Source: Anaerolineaceae bacterium
GTDB taxonomy: Bacteria > Chloroflexota > Anaerolineae > Aggregatilineales > Phototrophicaceae
Length of the DNA stretch: 64,000 nucleotides
NCBI GenBank assembly: GCA_002702065.1
Contig: NZXX01000004.1
Location: 352,889 to 416,888, forward strand
Direction: 5' to 3'
Shown here one piece after another: positions 52,862 to 61,859 of the stretch. A program made the position numbers and the translations under genes. Each line of letters starts with the position of its first letter. Position 1 is the stretch's first letter. The notes beneath the pieces were generated by a model, which ran no database searches, was not told the DNA's origin, and saw only the letters and a list, made by a program, of their open reading frames with translations.

Positions 52862-53430
52862 ACCAATATGCCAGCCTGTTCAGCCGGACGACGCTGCACA
52901 TTCCCGGCATGAAGGCGCAGTTCGAGCGACGCACCACACAGCCGCCAGCTGCATTGATCAGCAATGTCAATTGTGTGCCGTTTGTGGGCGATTTCTGCGT
53001 CGTCATCACCCTCGAACGCGGCAGTCTGGAACTGCCCGGCGGCACCTGTGAACCGGGCGAAAGCTGCGAAGAAACGCTGCGGCGCGAACTGCTGGAAGAA
53101 GCCGGGGCCCAGACGCTGCGTTTCGAGCCATTGGGCGCGTGGTCAACCCATTCATCGCAGCCCCACCCTTTCCGCCCCCACCTGCCGCACCCTGATGCCT
53201 ATCGCTATGTCGTTTACGCGGATGTGGCCCTGGTCACGCACCCGACCAATCACGGTGAACAGGTGGCGCAGGTCGAAGTGCTGCCCGTCCATGCGGCGGC
53301 GGATCGTTTTCGCGCCAGCGGACGCCCCGAATTTGCCGAGCTGTATGAACTGGCGGACGCCGTGCGACGGCAGCAAGCCTCCAGAATGCAGGTCGATCAT
53401 ATCCAGTTTTCCACTTACGAGAGCGACTGA
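52846..53430 (+). CDS. NUDIX hydrolase
   Basis: The product is 194 residues. The NUDIX box is complete: Gly-Gly-x-x-Glu-Pro-Gly-Glu, then ETLRRELLEEAGA, which binds Mg and activates water for pyrophosphate cleavage. It starts within the last 16 nt of the FAD gene and ends 1 nt before the next gene. The substrate (nucleoside diphosphate linked to X) cannot be told. A large alternative frame crosses this gene in another phase and is not coding. Confidence 0.93.
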   Translation: MAEALNQYASLFSRTTLHIPGMKAQFERRTTQPPAALISNVNCVPFVGDFCVVITLERGSLELPGGTCEPGESCEETLRRELLEEAGAQTLRFEPLGAWSTHSSQPHPFRPHLPHPDAYRYVVYADVALVTHPTNHGEQVAQVEVLPVHAAADRFRASGRPEFAELYELADAVRRQQASRMQVDHIQFSTYESD

Positions 53431-53431
53431 C

Positions 53432-54040
53432 ATGAACGATGAACTCACCGGCCAACTGACCGAAGAACACTGGCGCATCCCGGAATATGCGCTGGATTCA
53501 CTGTGGCTGGAAACAGAATCCGAAACCCTGCAAACGGCGGGCGCGGTCGGCCTGTTCGAACTGACGGTTCCCGCGCAGCTGCTGACCCTGCGCTGGGGTG
53601 GTGGCAGCGGCCCGGCCCTGGCGCGCCTGCGCTGGCAGCCGGATAACCTGGGGTGGGATGGCAGCGTACAGATCGGCGGGTTCATTGATGCGCTGCACAT
53701 GACCAGTGTCGAACGCGGAGAGGAAATTGGCGTCGCGGTGATCTTTCTCGGCGGCCAACCGCTGAAACCGGGCACCCAGCCTCACCCGACCATGCACAGC
53801 CGCCATGATGTGCCCTACCCGGTGCCTAGTTTTGAGGACCCCATCACCGACGCGGTGCCGGAGAGCGTCACCTACTGGCTGGCCCCGGAGGACAGTTCGC
53901 TGGTGACACTGGCGCAGGATGCCATGATGAACAAGCTGCGCGTCCATTGTTACGGGCATCTGGCCCCGGCGTCTGGCGGCTGGCACTGGCATTTTGGCCT
54001 GCCCATCGTGATGGAGTCAATAACGCTGTTTGCGCCCTGA
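53432..54040 (+). CDS. Conserved-looking protein of unknown function
   Basis: The product is 202 residues. It is soluble, Trp- and Pro-rich, with beta-type segments (LTLRWGGGSGPALARLRW, SVQIGGFIDALHMTSVE) and a final HWHFGLPIVMESITLF. I recognise no family. ATG 53432 follows the NUDIX stop by 1 nt, so it is coupled to it. The frame is open further upstream to 52964, but that part is antiphase to the well-supported NUDIX gene. The last 24 nt overlap the convergent folC gene. Confidence 0.6.
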   Translation: MNDELTGQLTEEHWRIPEYALDSLWLETESETLQTAGAVGLFELTVPAQLLTLRWGGGSGPALARLRWQPDNLGWDGSVQIGGFIDALHMTSVERGEEIGVAVIFLGGQPLKPGTQPHPTMHSRHDVPYPVPSFEDPITDAVPESVTYWLAPEDSSLVTLAQDAMMNKLRVHCYGHLAPASGGWHWHFGLPIVMESITLFAP

Positions 54041-55285
54041 ATCGGTCAGTTTCGACAGATAGGTTTCGCCCTCGAATAAAGCACGGGTAGCAAGCGCTTC
54101 TTCCAGTTCCGCCGCGGACAGCAGCCCGCAATACTCACGGGCATAAGCCACCATGCGCAGCGACCCCGCCACCACAAACAGAGCTTCGCCGGCATCGTCG
54201 GCCTGTGCCAACGCCTGATCAAGATCGAGGATAATCTCGACACGTGCATTCTGGAAGTTATAACTGCTAGCCAGCGCATCCGGCGCGGCAGCCCGATGTC
54301 CCGCCGCACGAGTCAGCACCACATGAAACTGCGACGTATCGAATGTCGCCAGCCACGCACGCGCATCCTTGTCATTCAGCATCCCCACCACCAGCCGCAC
54401 CGGGTCACGCGTCAAACGTTCGATGGCCGCCCGTAGATAATGGGCCGCCGCCGGGGTATGCCCACCATCAATGAGCAGCTGCCGCCCGTGATACCGCACC
54501 ATTTCCAAGCGTCCCGGCAGATGTGCGGGTTCAATCGCTGCCAGAACGTTATCCGATGGAATCAGGCCGCGATCCGCCAGATTTTGGCAGGCACTGCGGG
54601 ATAAGTCAGCCGCGTCAGCCAGGACAAGCCGTGCCGCCTGGGCATCGGCCTCCGCCCGCAGCACATCCCATACCGGCGTCGCTTGGGGAGCGCTCACCGC
54701 CCAGCCATCCGGCTTGATAATGCCTGCTTTATGCCACGCAACCGATTCGAGCGAACCACCCAGCATCGCCACATGTTCGGCTTCAATGCGCGTAAAAACA
54801 GCCAGCAGATTGTCCACCACGTTCACCGCGTCCCAGCGCCCGCCCAGGCCAATTTCCAGCACCACGAAATCCGGCTGCTGCTGCGCGAACCACCACAGCG
54901 CCAGCGCCGTCGCCTGCTCAAAGGTGCTGTAGGACGTGCCAACACGGGCCGCTGCTGCGGCCACGACCTGTGCCCCGGCTGCGAACGTACCCCGGTCGAT
55001 CATCGCGTCGTTCAGCACAAAACGTTCGCGGAAGCTGTGCAGATGCGGGCTGGTATACAGGCCAACGTTCAAACCGGCGGCGCGCAGATGCCGGGCGATC
55101 CGGGCACAGGTGCTGCCCTTGCCGGAGGACCCGGTGACGACGACCGCACGCAAACCCTGCTGCGGCTGCCCCATTTCTGCCAGCAGCGCCCGCATCGGGT
55201 CCAGCCCCGCCGGATAATCCCCCTGACGCACCGGTTGAATTAACAAGTCAAGCGCTTGCAGATAGGCCTTCAAATTGTCATCCAT
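54017..55285 (-). CDS. folC: Folylpolyglutamate/dihydrofolate synthase FolC
   Basis: The product is 422 residues. The Mur-ligase-type P-loop is VVVTGSSGKGSTCARIARHL; other hallmarks are TSPHLHSFRERF, FEQATALALWWFA, LEIGLGGRWDAVN and the C-terminal IDGGHTPAAAHYL (compare 'DGAHNPxA'). FolC adds glutamate to folates (and in bifunctional forms makes dihydrofolate). ATG 55285 has AGGGAGG 6 nt upstream; a longer frame to 55306 is less likely. It is convergent with the unknown gene by a 24-nt overlap, which is unusual, and is a monocistronic unit. Confidence 0.93.
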   Translation of the reverse strand: MDDNLKAYLQALDLLIQPVRQGDYPAGLDPMRALLAEMGQPQQGLRAVVVTGSSGKGSTCARIARHLRAAGLNVGLYTSPHLHSFRERFVLNDAMIDRGTFAAGAQVVAAAAARVGTSYSTFEQATALALWWFAQQQPDFVVLEIGLGGRWDAVNVVDNLLAVFTRIEAEHVAMLGGSLESVAWHKAGIIKPDGWAVSAPQATPVWDVLRAEADAQAARLVLADAADLSRSACQNLADRGLIPSDNVLAAIEPAHLPGRLEMVRYHGRQLLIDGGHTPAAAHYLRAAIERLTRDPVRLVVGMLNDKDARAWLATFDTSQFHVVLTRAAGHRAAAPDALASSYNFQNARVEIILDLDQALAQADDAGEALFVVAGSLRMVAYAREYCGLLSAAELEEALATRALFEGETYLSKLTDSGRKQRY

Positions 55286-55515
55286 TCCACCCTCCCTGCG
55301 GCGCATGTTAACGCGGTTTTAATACTCATATCTTGCTTTATAACCCTACTCTATGGTAGACTGCGTTGAAGGAATCCCAAACAAATTCCAAACGTTAGAT
55401 ATCGTGTCTGAAGATCCAGATCATTCTACCAACTTAATACCCCCAAAACCCCCCGCCGGACGGACCTCCATTCCCGGCAATTTCAATCTGGATTCGAGCC
55501 GAAGGAAAAAACAAC

Positions 55516-56883
55516 TTGGACGAAGGTAGTTTATCGAGCTTAACGATTCTGCTCTTGCTCATCGTTGCCTATGCTCTGATCACTATCATGTATACTGCCC
55601 TGACCAACGTGCGACAAACCGCCATTCGCGAACAGGCGGATAGTGGCGGCGTGCGCGCCAAACGGGTATTGAAGCTGCTGGATAATCTGGTGCGGCTGAA
55701 CATCACGTACCAGCTGACCCTGCTGCTGCTGAATTTCAGCATCGCCACCGTAGCGACACTCTCCATCGCACAGCCGATCGCGACCGCCAACCCGCAGTTT
55801 TCTGCGCTGGTGATTTACGCCGTGGTGCTGTTTACCACCGTGCTGGCGACACTGGTCCTGGGGCAAATTATCCCGACAACAATCGGCAGCAGCTATGCCG
55901 ATATGCTGGGTCCGGCGCTATCCGGCCTGGCTCGGTTCCTGTCCATTGTGTTTACCCCGCTCGTGCTCCTGCTGTTGGGATTCAGCAAGCTGATCGCTGG
56001 CCTGCTGGGGGGTGACAGCCTGGCGGTATCCGTCACCGAAGAAGAAATCATGACACTCGTCGATGCCGGTCAGAAAGAAGGCACGATCGAAGATGAAGAA
56101 AAAGCCATGATTTATTCGGTGCTGCAATTCAGCGAAACGCTGATCCGCGAGTTGATGGTGCCGCGTATAGACATCGTGGCGGTTGAAGTCAACACGTCGC
56201 TGGAAGAAGCACTGGGTAAGTTTGTCGAAACCGGGCATTCGCGGGTGCCGGTCTTCGATGAGAAAATTGATAACATCGAAGGGTTGCTGTACGCCAAAGA
56301 CCTGCTGAACCTGTGGCACAACGGCGGGCCAAAGCCGCGCACCATTCGCGAATTAATGCGCCCGACCTACTTCGTGCCAGAAAGCAAGCGTGCGGACCTC
56401 GTGCTGAAGGAAATGCAGCACAGCAAAATTCATCTGGCCGTGGTGGTGGACGAGTATGGCGGTACCGCCGGTATCGTCACCATCGAAAACCTGATTGAAG
56501 AAATCGTTGGCGACATCCAGGATGAGTATGACCTTGAGGAAGAGGAAGAATTCATCCAGCTTAGCGACAACGAATACAGCATTGATGCCAGCATGGACCT
56601 GGACGACTTCAATAACCTGCTGCATGTAAACCTGCCGACCGACGACAGCGACACCCTCGGTGGCTATATCTACAGCCAGCTTGGGCGCGTGCCCACACCC
56701 GGCGAAACCCTGGAAGATGAAGACAATCTGCTGTTCCTGCGCATCGACTCGGTCGAAGGACGGCGCATCCGCAAGGTGACGGTCACACTCAGGAGCCGTG
56801 AGGATGAGGACGAACGGGAAACCGAGCCGAGGACGGGTGAGCAGGATATCAGCCCTTTTGACGCACTGGACGATACGGCCTGA
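55516..56883 (+). CDS. CNNM/CorC-type transporter or hemolysin-family protein
   Basis: The product is 455 residues. Domains in order: a DUF21 membrane domain with about four hydrophobic helices (1-190), a CBS pair (about 205-330; MVPRIDIVAVEV, GHSRVPVFDEKIDNIEGLLYA, KIHLAVVVDEYGGTAGIVTI), and a CorC_HlyC domain (about 345-425; EYSIDASMDLDDFNN). The family is linked to Mg or Co resistance and magnesium export. TTG 55516 has GAAGGA upstream; it starts the first helix region. Its stop overlaps the cdd start (TGATG), and the three genes cluster as in many Gram-positive-type 'ybeY-cdd-era-recO' neighbourhoods. Confidence 0.9.
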   Translation: MDEGSLSSLTILLLLIVAYALITIMYTALTNVRQTAIREQADSGGVRAKRVLKLLDNLVRLNITYQLTLLLLNFSIATVATLSIAQPIATANPQFSALVIYAVVLFTTVLATLVLGQIIPTTIGSSYADMLGPALSGLARFLSIVFTPLVLLLLGFSKLIAGLLGGDSLAVSVTEEEIMTLVDAGQKEGTIEDEEKAMIYSVLQFSETLIRELMVPRIDIVAVEVNTSLEEALGKFVETGHSRVPVFDEKIDNIEGLLYAKDLLNLWHNGGPKPRTIRELMRPTYFVPESKRADLVLKEMQHSKIHLAVVVDEYGGTAGIVTIENLIEEIVGDIQDEYDLEEEEEFIQLSDNEYSIDASMDLDDFNNLLHVNLPTDDSDTLGGYIYSQLGRVPTPGETLEDEDNLLFLRIDSVEGRRIRKVTVTLRSREDEDERETEPRTGEQDISPFDALDDTA

Positions 56884-57308
56884 TGTCTGAAAACCATACC
56901 GATCACGCGACGCAGCAACTGGTGCAGGCCGCTATCAAGGCTGCCCAGAATGCCTACGTGCCATACTCCAATTTTCCGGTTGGGGCGGCGCTGCGAACAA
57001 CCGACGGCACCGTCTATACCGGCTGCAATGTCGAAAATGCCGCATACCCGGCCACTATCTGTGCGGAACGGACCGCCCTGGTCAAGGCTGTCAGCGAAGG
57101 TGACCGCACATTCGATGCGCTGGCTGTCACCACCAACAGCGGTGGTTTCCCCTGTGGCATCTGCCGCCAGATGCTGTACGAATTTGCCCCGGACCTGCGC
57201 GTCATCGTGGCCATGCCGGATGGTCAGGTGCTGTACGACCTGCCGCTGAATGAACTGCTGGCACATGGTTTTGGACCAAAGGAACTGGCACCCGACGCCA
57301 GCCGATGA
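56883..57308 (+). CDS. cdd: Cytidine deaminase
   Basis: The product is 141 residues. It is a compact homotetrameric-type enzyme with SNFPVGAALRTTDGTVYTGC, the zinc-ligand Cys and catalytic Glu in TICAERTALVKAV, and the second Cys pair in GGFPCGICRQMLYEF. It deaminates cytidine and deoxycytidine in pyrimidine salvage. It overlaps the CNNM gene by 1 nt and recO by 4 nt, so translation is coupled. Confidence 0.97.
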   Translation: MSENHTDHATQQLVQAAIKAAQNAYVPYSNFPVGAALRTTDGTVYTGCNVENAAYPATICAERTALVKAVSEGDRTFDALAVTTNSGGFPCGICRQMLYEFAPDLRVIVAMPDGQVLYDLPLNELLAHGFGPKELAPDASR

Positions 57309-58066
57309 CCCGCCCCGAACGCTCTTTTCGAACCGACGCGATTATCCTGAAGCGGCGTGACTTCGGCGAGGCTGACCGCCTGCTGACGATTCTGACACCC
57401 CGGCATGGCAAAATTGACGTCATCGCCAAAGGCGCGCGCAAACCATCCAGCACCAAAACAGGCCATGTGGAATTGTATACCTGGGCGGACCTGCTGGTAC
57501 ACCGGGGGCGCGAACTCGGTATCGCGGTGCAGGCAGAGGTCGTCAAACCCTACCTGGCCCTGCGCGAGGATTTGCAGCGGGGTGCCTATGCCAATTATGT
57601 CGCTGAACTGACAGATCGCTTTACCACCTCCAGCGAAGAAGATTTATCGCACCTGATGCGATTGCTGGATGACACGCTGACCAATCTGTGCGTCGATGAC
57701 GATCCCCGACTGGCAGTACGCTATTACGAAATGCGCCTGCTGGATGAAGTTGGCTTCCGGCCCGAACTTCAGGAATGTGTCATCAGCCGTGAACCAATCC
57801 AGCCGGAAGACCAGTATTTCAGCTATGCCGACGGTGGTGTGGTCCGCCCGGAATACGCCTCGCGCAGTACCAATTTTGTCCCGATTCCACTGGTCACACT
57901 CAAAGTGCTGCGACACATGCAGCGCAGCCCCTACAGCCACGTCAAATCCCTGAACTTCTCCCCCGCCCTGCACAACGATGTCGAACGCATCCTGCTGGGC
58001 TATATCACCTACACCCTCGAACAGAAACTTCAGAGCGTCGATTTTATCCGCCGCATTCGCACATAA
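57305..58066 (+). CDS. recO: DNA repair protein RecO
   Basis: The product is 253 residues. The N-terminal OB fold is recognisable: DAIILKRRDFGEADRLLTI then GKIDVIAKGARKPSS. The helical C-terminal domain has YEMRLLDEVGFRPELQEC and the usual YSYADGGV-like 'YFSYADGGVVRPEY'. Most RecO proteins have a four-Cys zinc site here; only the first Cys is kept, so the site is probably lost. RecO loads RecA onto SSB-coated DNA with RecR. It overlaps cdd by 4 nt (ATGA). The operon context supports the call. Confidence 0.93.
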   Translation: MTRPERSFRTDAIILKRRDFGEADRLLTILTPRHGKIDVIAKGARKPSSTKTGHVELYTWADLLVHRGRELGIAVQAEVVKPYLALREDLQRGAYANYVAELTDRFTTSSEEDLSHLMRLLDDTLTNLCVDDDPRLAVRYYEMRLLDEVGFRPELQECVISREPIQPEDQYFSYADGGVVRPEYASRSTNFVPIPLVTLKVLRHMQRSPYSHVKSLNFSPALHNDVERILLGYITYTLEQKLQSVDFIRRIRT

Positions 58067-58142
58067 TTTTTAACGCAAGCGTGATTAAATTATGGCGTTA
58101 CAATAAGCCTGTGACTTCAACCAAACAATCAGGATAGACTTC

Positions 58143-58688
58143 ATGATGACCTCCCCAGCCACTCCATCCACGCTTATTGCTGACGTACAAACGGTCGCAA
58201 TCAAAGCCTATAGTGACGAACGCGGACGCTTTATGGAAACATTCCGGCGCGAATGGTTCCCCAGCATCAACTGGGACAAGATCCAGTGCAACCGGTCCGA
58301 AAGCAAGCAGGGCGTGTTACGCGGGCTGCATTATCACTTCTGGCAGATTGACTACTGGTATGTCATCAGTGGGACTATCCGCGTCGGCATGGTGGACCTG
58401 CGGCCAGCCTCCCCCACCTATATGGCCACCCAAACCATCGAGATCGGCGAACAGAACAACGTCGGTGTCTTTATCCCGGTTGGCGTCGCTCATGGCTTCG
58501 TCGCCCTGACAGATACTGTCCTGACGTATCTGGTCAACAATTATTATAGTGGCGAAGATGAACGCGGCGTCGCCTGGAACGACCCGACCATCAACCTCAA
58601 CTGGGGCATCGACAACCCGATTGTTTCGGAGCGTGACCAACGCAACCGGCTGCTGAAAGACATCCCCGCAGACGAACTACCCGGATAA
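58143..58688 (+). CDS. dTDP-4-dehydrorhamnose 3,5-epimerase-family protein
   Basis: The product is 181 residues. The cupin fold has RGRFMETFRREWFP, SESKQGVLRGLHYHFWQIDY (the catalytic His of the family in RGLHYH), GTIRVGMVDLRPASPTY and IPVGVAHGFVALTD, and a Tyr-rich YLVNNYYSGEDERGVAW. It shares all RmlC landmarks, but no rmlA/B/D genes are adjacent, so the exact sugar nucleotide is uncertain. The tandem ATG at 58143 has CAGGA upstream. It is a single-gene unit downstream of recO. Confidence 0.9.
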   Translation: MMTSPATPSTLIADVQTVAIKAYSDERGRFMETFRREWFPSINWDKIQCNRSESKQGVLRGLHYHFWQIDYWYVISGTIRVGMVDLRPASPTYMATQTIEIGEQNNVGVFIPVGVAHGFVALTDTVLTYLVNNYYSGEDERGVAWNDPTINLNWGIDNPIVSERDQRNRLLKDIPADELPG

Positions 58689-58764
58689 CGGTTATATGCG
58701 ACACGGGCAAGGTGCGGTATCCTGTGAATAAAAGCGCATTTATGCACAGGAGTACCTTTTACCG

Positions 58765-60663
58765 ATGCTTAGTCAATATAACCCGATTGATATAGAAGCG
58801 ATTTTGAGGCAGGAGAATCCTGCACCACAGTTCCCACCTGCTGCCGACCGTACTGCCTGGAAGGCGGTCCGCAATCGCATTGGCGAACGGTCGGTCCACA
58901 GCATCATCCAGCGTGCCACCGACGCCGCCAGCACCCCGGTGCCCTCGCTGCCGGCCACGCTCTACCTCGAGTTCAAGCGCAACGGCCAGCGCGAGAGTTT
59001 TCAGGAGCCGATGCGCAAACGTCGCGATATGCACACCGTCCTGGCACTAGCCGAGTGTTTGGAATATCAGGGGCGCTTCCTCGACCCGCTGATGGATGTG
59101 ACGTGGGCCATCCTGGAAGAAAGCAGTTGGGCCATGCCAGCCCATCAGTCCGACCTGACTGATCTGGATCGCCCGGTTATTGATCTGGGCGCGGCCATGA
59201 CCGGCACGCAGCTGGCCGAGATGGACTTGATTGTCGGCGCAGAACTTGACCCGCTGGTGAGCAAGCGCATCCGTGACGAAATCGACCGCCGCCTGCTGAC
59301 ACCTTACCTCACCCGCCACGATCACTGGTGGCTGTACAATACCGAGCAGCGCCGAGTCAACAACTGGACCGCCGTCTGTAACGGCAATGTCGTCAATGCC
59401 GCACTGCATGTCGAACAGGACCCGGCCCGGCTGGCAGAAATTATCGCCCGTGCGGCCCGGTCGCTGGATGATTACCTCGTGACCTTTGACTCCGACGGTG
59501 GTTCCACCGAAGGCCCTGGCTACTGGTCCTACGGCTTCGGCAATTATGTGCTGCTGGCGCAGGCGATTGAGCACCGCAGCAATGGACGGCTGGCCTTCAT
59601 GGATGGCGACCTCATCTATAAAGTGGCTCAGTTCCCGCTGCGCACCATGCTCAGCCCCGGCAAGTGGGTCAATTTCTCTGATGCGGACATCGACGCTGTT
59701 TTCCCCGGTTCGCTGTTGGCTTATCTGGCCCAGCGACTGCATCTGCCGGACCTGATCGCGCTGCATGACGACCAGACACGACGCGGTGTGCAGGCGCGCA
59801 CCAACGAAATAAGCTGGTCACTGCGCGAGTTGTTCTGGCGGCCAGAACCCGGCAGCGCGCCATCCGCCGCTATCCCGGTCAACAAACATGACTGGTACAG
59901 CGAAATGCACTGGATGATCGCCCGCAACGACCCAACCGACCCGAATGGGCTGGTGCTGGCAGCCAAAGGCGGCCACAACGCCGAGATGCACAACCAGAAC
60001 GATGTCGGCAACTTTATCGTGCATTACAAGGGCGAGTCGGTTATCGCGGATATTGGCCGGGGGCGCTACACCCGCTTTTACTTCAGCGAGACGCGCTACG
60101 ACCATTTTGTCTGCCAGTCGCTGGGGCATTCGTGCCCGGTGCCCAACGGTCAGATGCAGGGGCCGCTGGCCGCGCCAAAACGCACGCCAGACAACATGTA
60201 CATCGTCATAACCGAGGAGATGAAAGGGTCCAATTTTTACGCGTCTCTGCTGGCACACGACAGTAGCGAAGCCGCCGACACGCTGAAGCTGGATATGACC
60301 CATGCCTACCCCAAAGCCGCAGACCTGCAAGCGCTGACGCGTACCATCAGCCTGAAGCGCGAAGCCCCTGCCGGTTGGGTTGAGCTGGTGGACGAAGTTG
60401 TTTTTGCAGGCGGCCCCGGCACCCTCGAAAGCGTGCTGACGACGTTCGGTGAAGTTGAGCCGGGCGATGGCGGTGTGCTCATCAAGGGCGATTACGGGTC
60501 GCTGCACGTCAGCTACGACGAAAACGTCGTGAAACCGCGTGTCGAAGTCATCGAGGATGTCGACCTTTCCACCGGGCCGCGCGACGTCAACCGGATTGTG
60601 TTTGAACTGCTGCAACCCCAGCAGCAAGCTGAGATTCGGCTGAGTATCGTCCCGGTGCAATGA
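58765..60663 (+). CDS. Heparinase II/III-like polysaccharide lyase
   Basis: The product is 632 residues. An (alpha/alpha)-toroid half has NNWTAVCNGNVVNAALHV and SDGGSTEGPGYWSYGFGNYV, both signature motifs of the family, and a beta-rich half has AAKGGHNAEMHNQNDVGNFI followed by SETRYDHFVCQSLGHS. The enzyme would cleave a uronic-acid-containing polysaccharide by beta-elimination. There is no signal peptide, so the enzyme appears cytosolic and may act on imported oligosaccharides. Its stop overlaps the reading frame of the next gene, whose real start is 57 nt downstream. This fits the uronate-processing genes elsewhere in the window. Confidence 0.88.
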   Translation: MLSQYNPIDIEAILRQENPAPQFPPAADRTAWKAVRNRIGERSVHSIIQRATDAASTPVPSLPATLYLEFKRNGQRESFQEPMRKRRDMHTVLALAECLEYQGRFLDPLMDVTWAILEESSWAMPAHQSDLTDLDRPVIDLGAAMTGTQLAEMDLIVGAELDPLVSKRIRDEIDRRLLTPYLTRHDHWWLYNTEQRRVNNWTAVCNGNVVNAALHVEQDPARLAEIIARAARSLDDYLVTFDSDGGSTEGPGYWSYGFGNYVLLAQAIEHRSNGRLAFMDGDLIYKVAQFPLRTMLSPGKWVNFSDADIDAVFPGSLLAYLAQRLHLPDLIALHDDQTRRGVQARTNEISWSLRELFWRPEPGSAPSAAIPVNKHDWYSEMHWMIARNDPTDPNGLVLAAKGGHNAEMHNQNDVGNFIVHYKGESVIADIGRGRYTRFYFSETRYDHFVCQSLGHSCPVPNGQMQGPLAAPKRTPDNMYIVITEEMKGSNFYASLLAHDSSEAADTLKLDMTHAYPKAADLQALTRTISLKREAPAGWVELVDEVVFAGGPGTLESVLTTFGEVEPGDGGVLIKGDYGSLHVSYDENVVKPRVEVIEDVDLSTGPRDVNRIVFELLQPQQQAEIRLSIVPVQ

Positions 60664-60719
60664 ACCCTATTCGACCAGCAGCGGTATCATCAAGGAACAT
60701 CAGATTGAAGGGAATTTTC

Positions 60720-61850
60720 ATGCGTATGATTCTGTTGGCAATACTGCTGCTGGTACTGCCTGTGGCACAGGCGCAGGAAGTGGCGACCGAAAGTTTTGTC
60801 ACCGGTGACGGCACGTTCCGGTTCGATTACCCGGCAGACTGGCCGGTGCAGCAGCGCCCGGATGGCAGCATCGCCATTAACACCGATGCGTTCTCAATTG
60901 TCATTACGCCGCCCGCATTAATGGATGCCCTGGGCCTGACCACCGAGGATACAACCAAAGAGACACTCATCAGCCGTATTGCGGAATCATTTGATGAGCG
61001 ATTTTCGTTTGAAGCCAGCCAGCCGGTTGAGGGTCACGACGCCTTGCGTGCGGATTTTGCCGCCGCGACCCTGCCAGATATCACCGCCGCCTTTATCCTG
61101 GTGCTGGATATTGATGACCAGCTTGCCATGGTACTGGCGACCAGTGCCGAACTGACAACGTCAGAACTCGAGGCGCGGGTGATGGCGCTGGCAGAGTCGT
61201 TTGAAATTGGGGAATTCGCCCGCCCTGCCGACCCCACCGGCAGCCTGCCTATCCTCAGCGACTATGCAACCGGCGACATGCAGAATGAATGGATTCCGGC
61301 GATCGCAGAACTGGAAGCACTGGGGTTGATTCCTGAAGGGGGCGAACTCATCTACGCGCAGCATCTGCTCATCAGCGCCATGCAGCCTGGCCTCAGCATC
61401 GACCCGAACTCCGCCAGCGCAAGTGCAGATTTTGTCGTCGGTGGTCGCATCAGCCTGCGCCCGCAGGAAGGCACACCACTGGCAATCTGCGGCTTGGTCA
61501 GCCGTTCAACCGGCCCCGCCAGCGAAGCCCTCAGCGATTTCCTGATTGTTGGCCCGACCTCTGATGGACGCATCATCGCCATGGAAAATGACGCGTCGGC
61601 AGATCAGCGCTATTTTGTTGCCCGCGAAACGCCCGTCAATTTTCATGATCCGCAGCATATTCTGTATATCGCGCAGGGTGGCCGCCTGACTCTGTTTATC
61701 AACGGCATCGCGTTGATCGAGGACTGGCCGCTGTCCCTGCCGACTGAATCCGACGAGGCGCTGTACCAAACGCTGTACGCCGGTGTCAACCTGGACCCCG
61801 GTTGTGTCATGACCAGTGTCTGGGTGTACGGCCTGCCTGCTGCGGAGTAA
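60720..61850 (+). CDS. Secreted protein of unknown function
   Basis: The product is 376 residues. The signal peptide is MRMILLAILLLVLPVAQAQE. Residues 22 to about 170 look like a PsbP/LpqN-type domain (TFRFDYPADWPVQQRPDGS, 'IVITPPALMDALG'). The C-terminal half resembles a lectin/laminin-like sandwich (VVGGRISLRPQEGTPLAICG, YFVARETPVNFHDPQ, GRLTLFINGIALIEDWPL), a domain plan I have seen in Chloroflexota secreted proteins with a DUF-type 'protein kinase-associated' tail. The function is unknown. ATG 60720 has GAAGGGAA 7 nt upstream; the longer frame from 60660 overlaps the lyase stop. Confidence 0.65.
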   Translation: MRMILLAILLLVLPVAQAQEVATESFVTGDGTFRFDYPADWPVQQRPDGSIAINTDAFSIVITPPALMDALGLTTEDTTKETLISRIAESFDERFSFEASQPVEGHDALRADFAAATLPDITAAFILVLDIDDQLAMVLATSAELTTSELEARVMALAESFEIGEFARPADPTGSLPILSDYATGDMQNEWIPAIAELEALGLIPEGGELIYAQHLLISAMQPGLSIDPNSASASADFVVGGRISLRPQEGTPLAICGLVSRSTGPASEALSDFLIVGPTSDGRIIAMENDASADQRYFVARETPVNFHDPQHILYIAQGGRLTLFINGIALIEDWPLSLPTESDEALYQTLYAGVNLDPGCVMTSVWVYGLPAAE

Positions 61851-61859
61851 GGAGCCAAC

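Noticed and set aside
52964..53431. A long plus-strand frame joining this region to the gene at 53432, which would give a 358-residue protein.
   Set aside because: This part lies in another phase inside the well-supported NUDIX gene and has no family character; the gene starts at ATG 53432.
58071..58108. TAACGC and GCGTTA flanking a spacer after recO as a terminator.
   Set aside because: The stem is only 6 bp with a long loop and no T tract follows, so it is not convincing.
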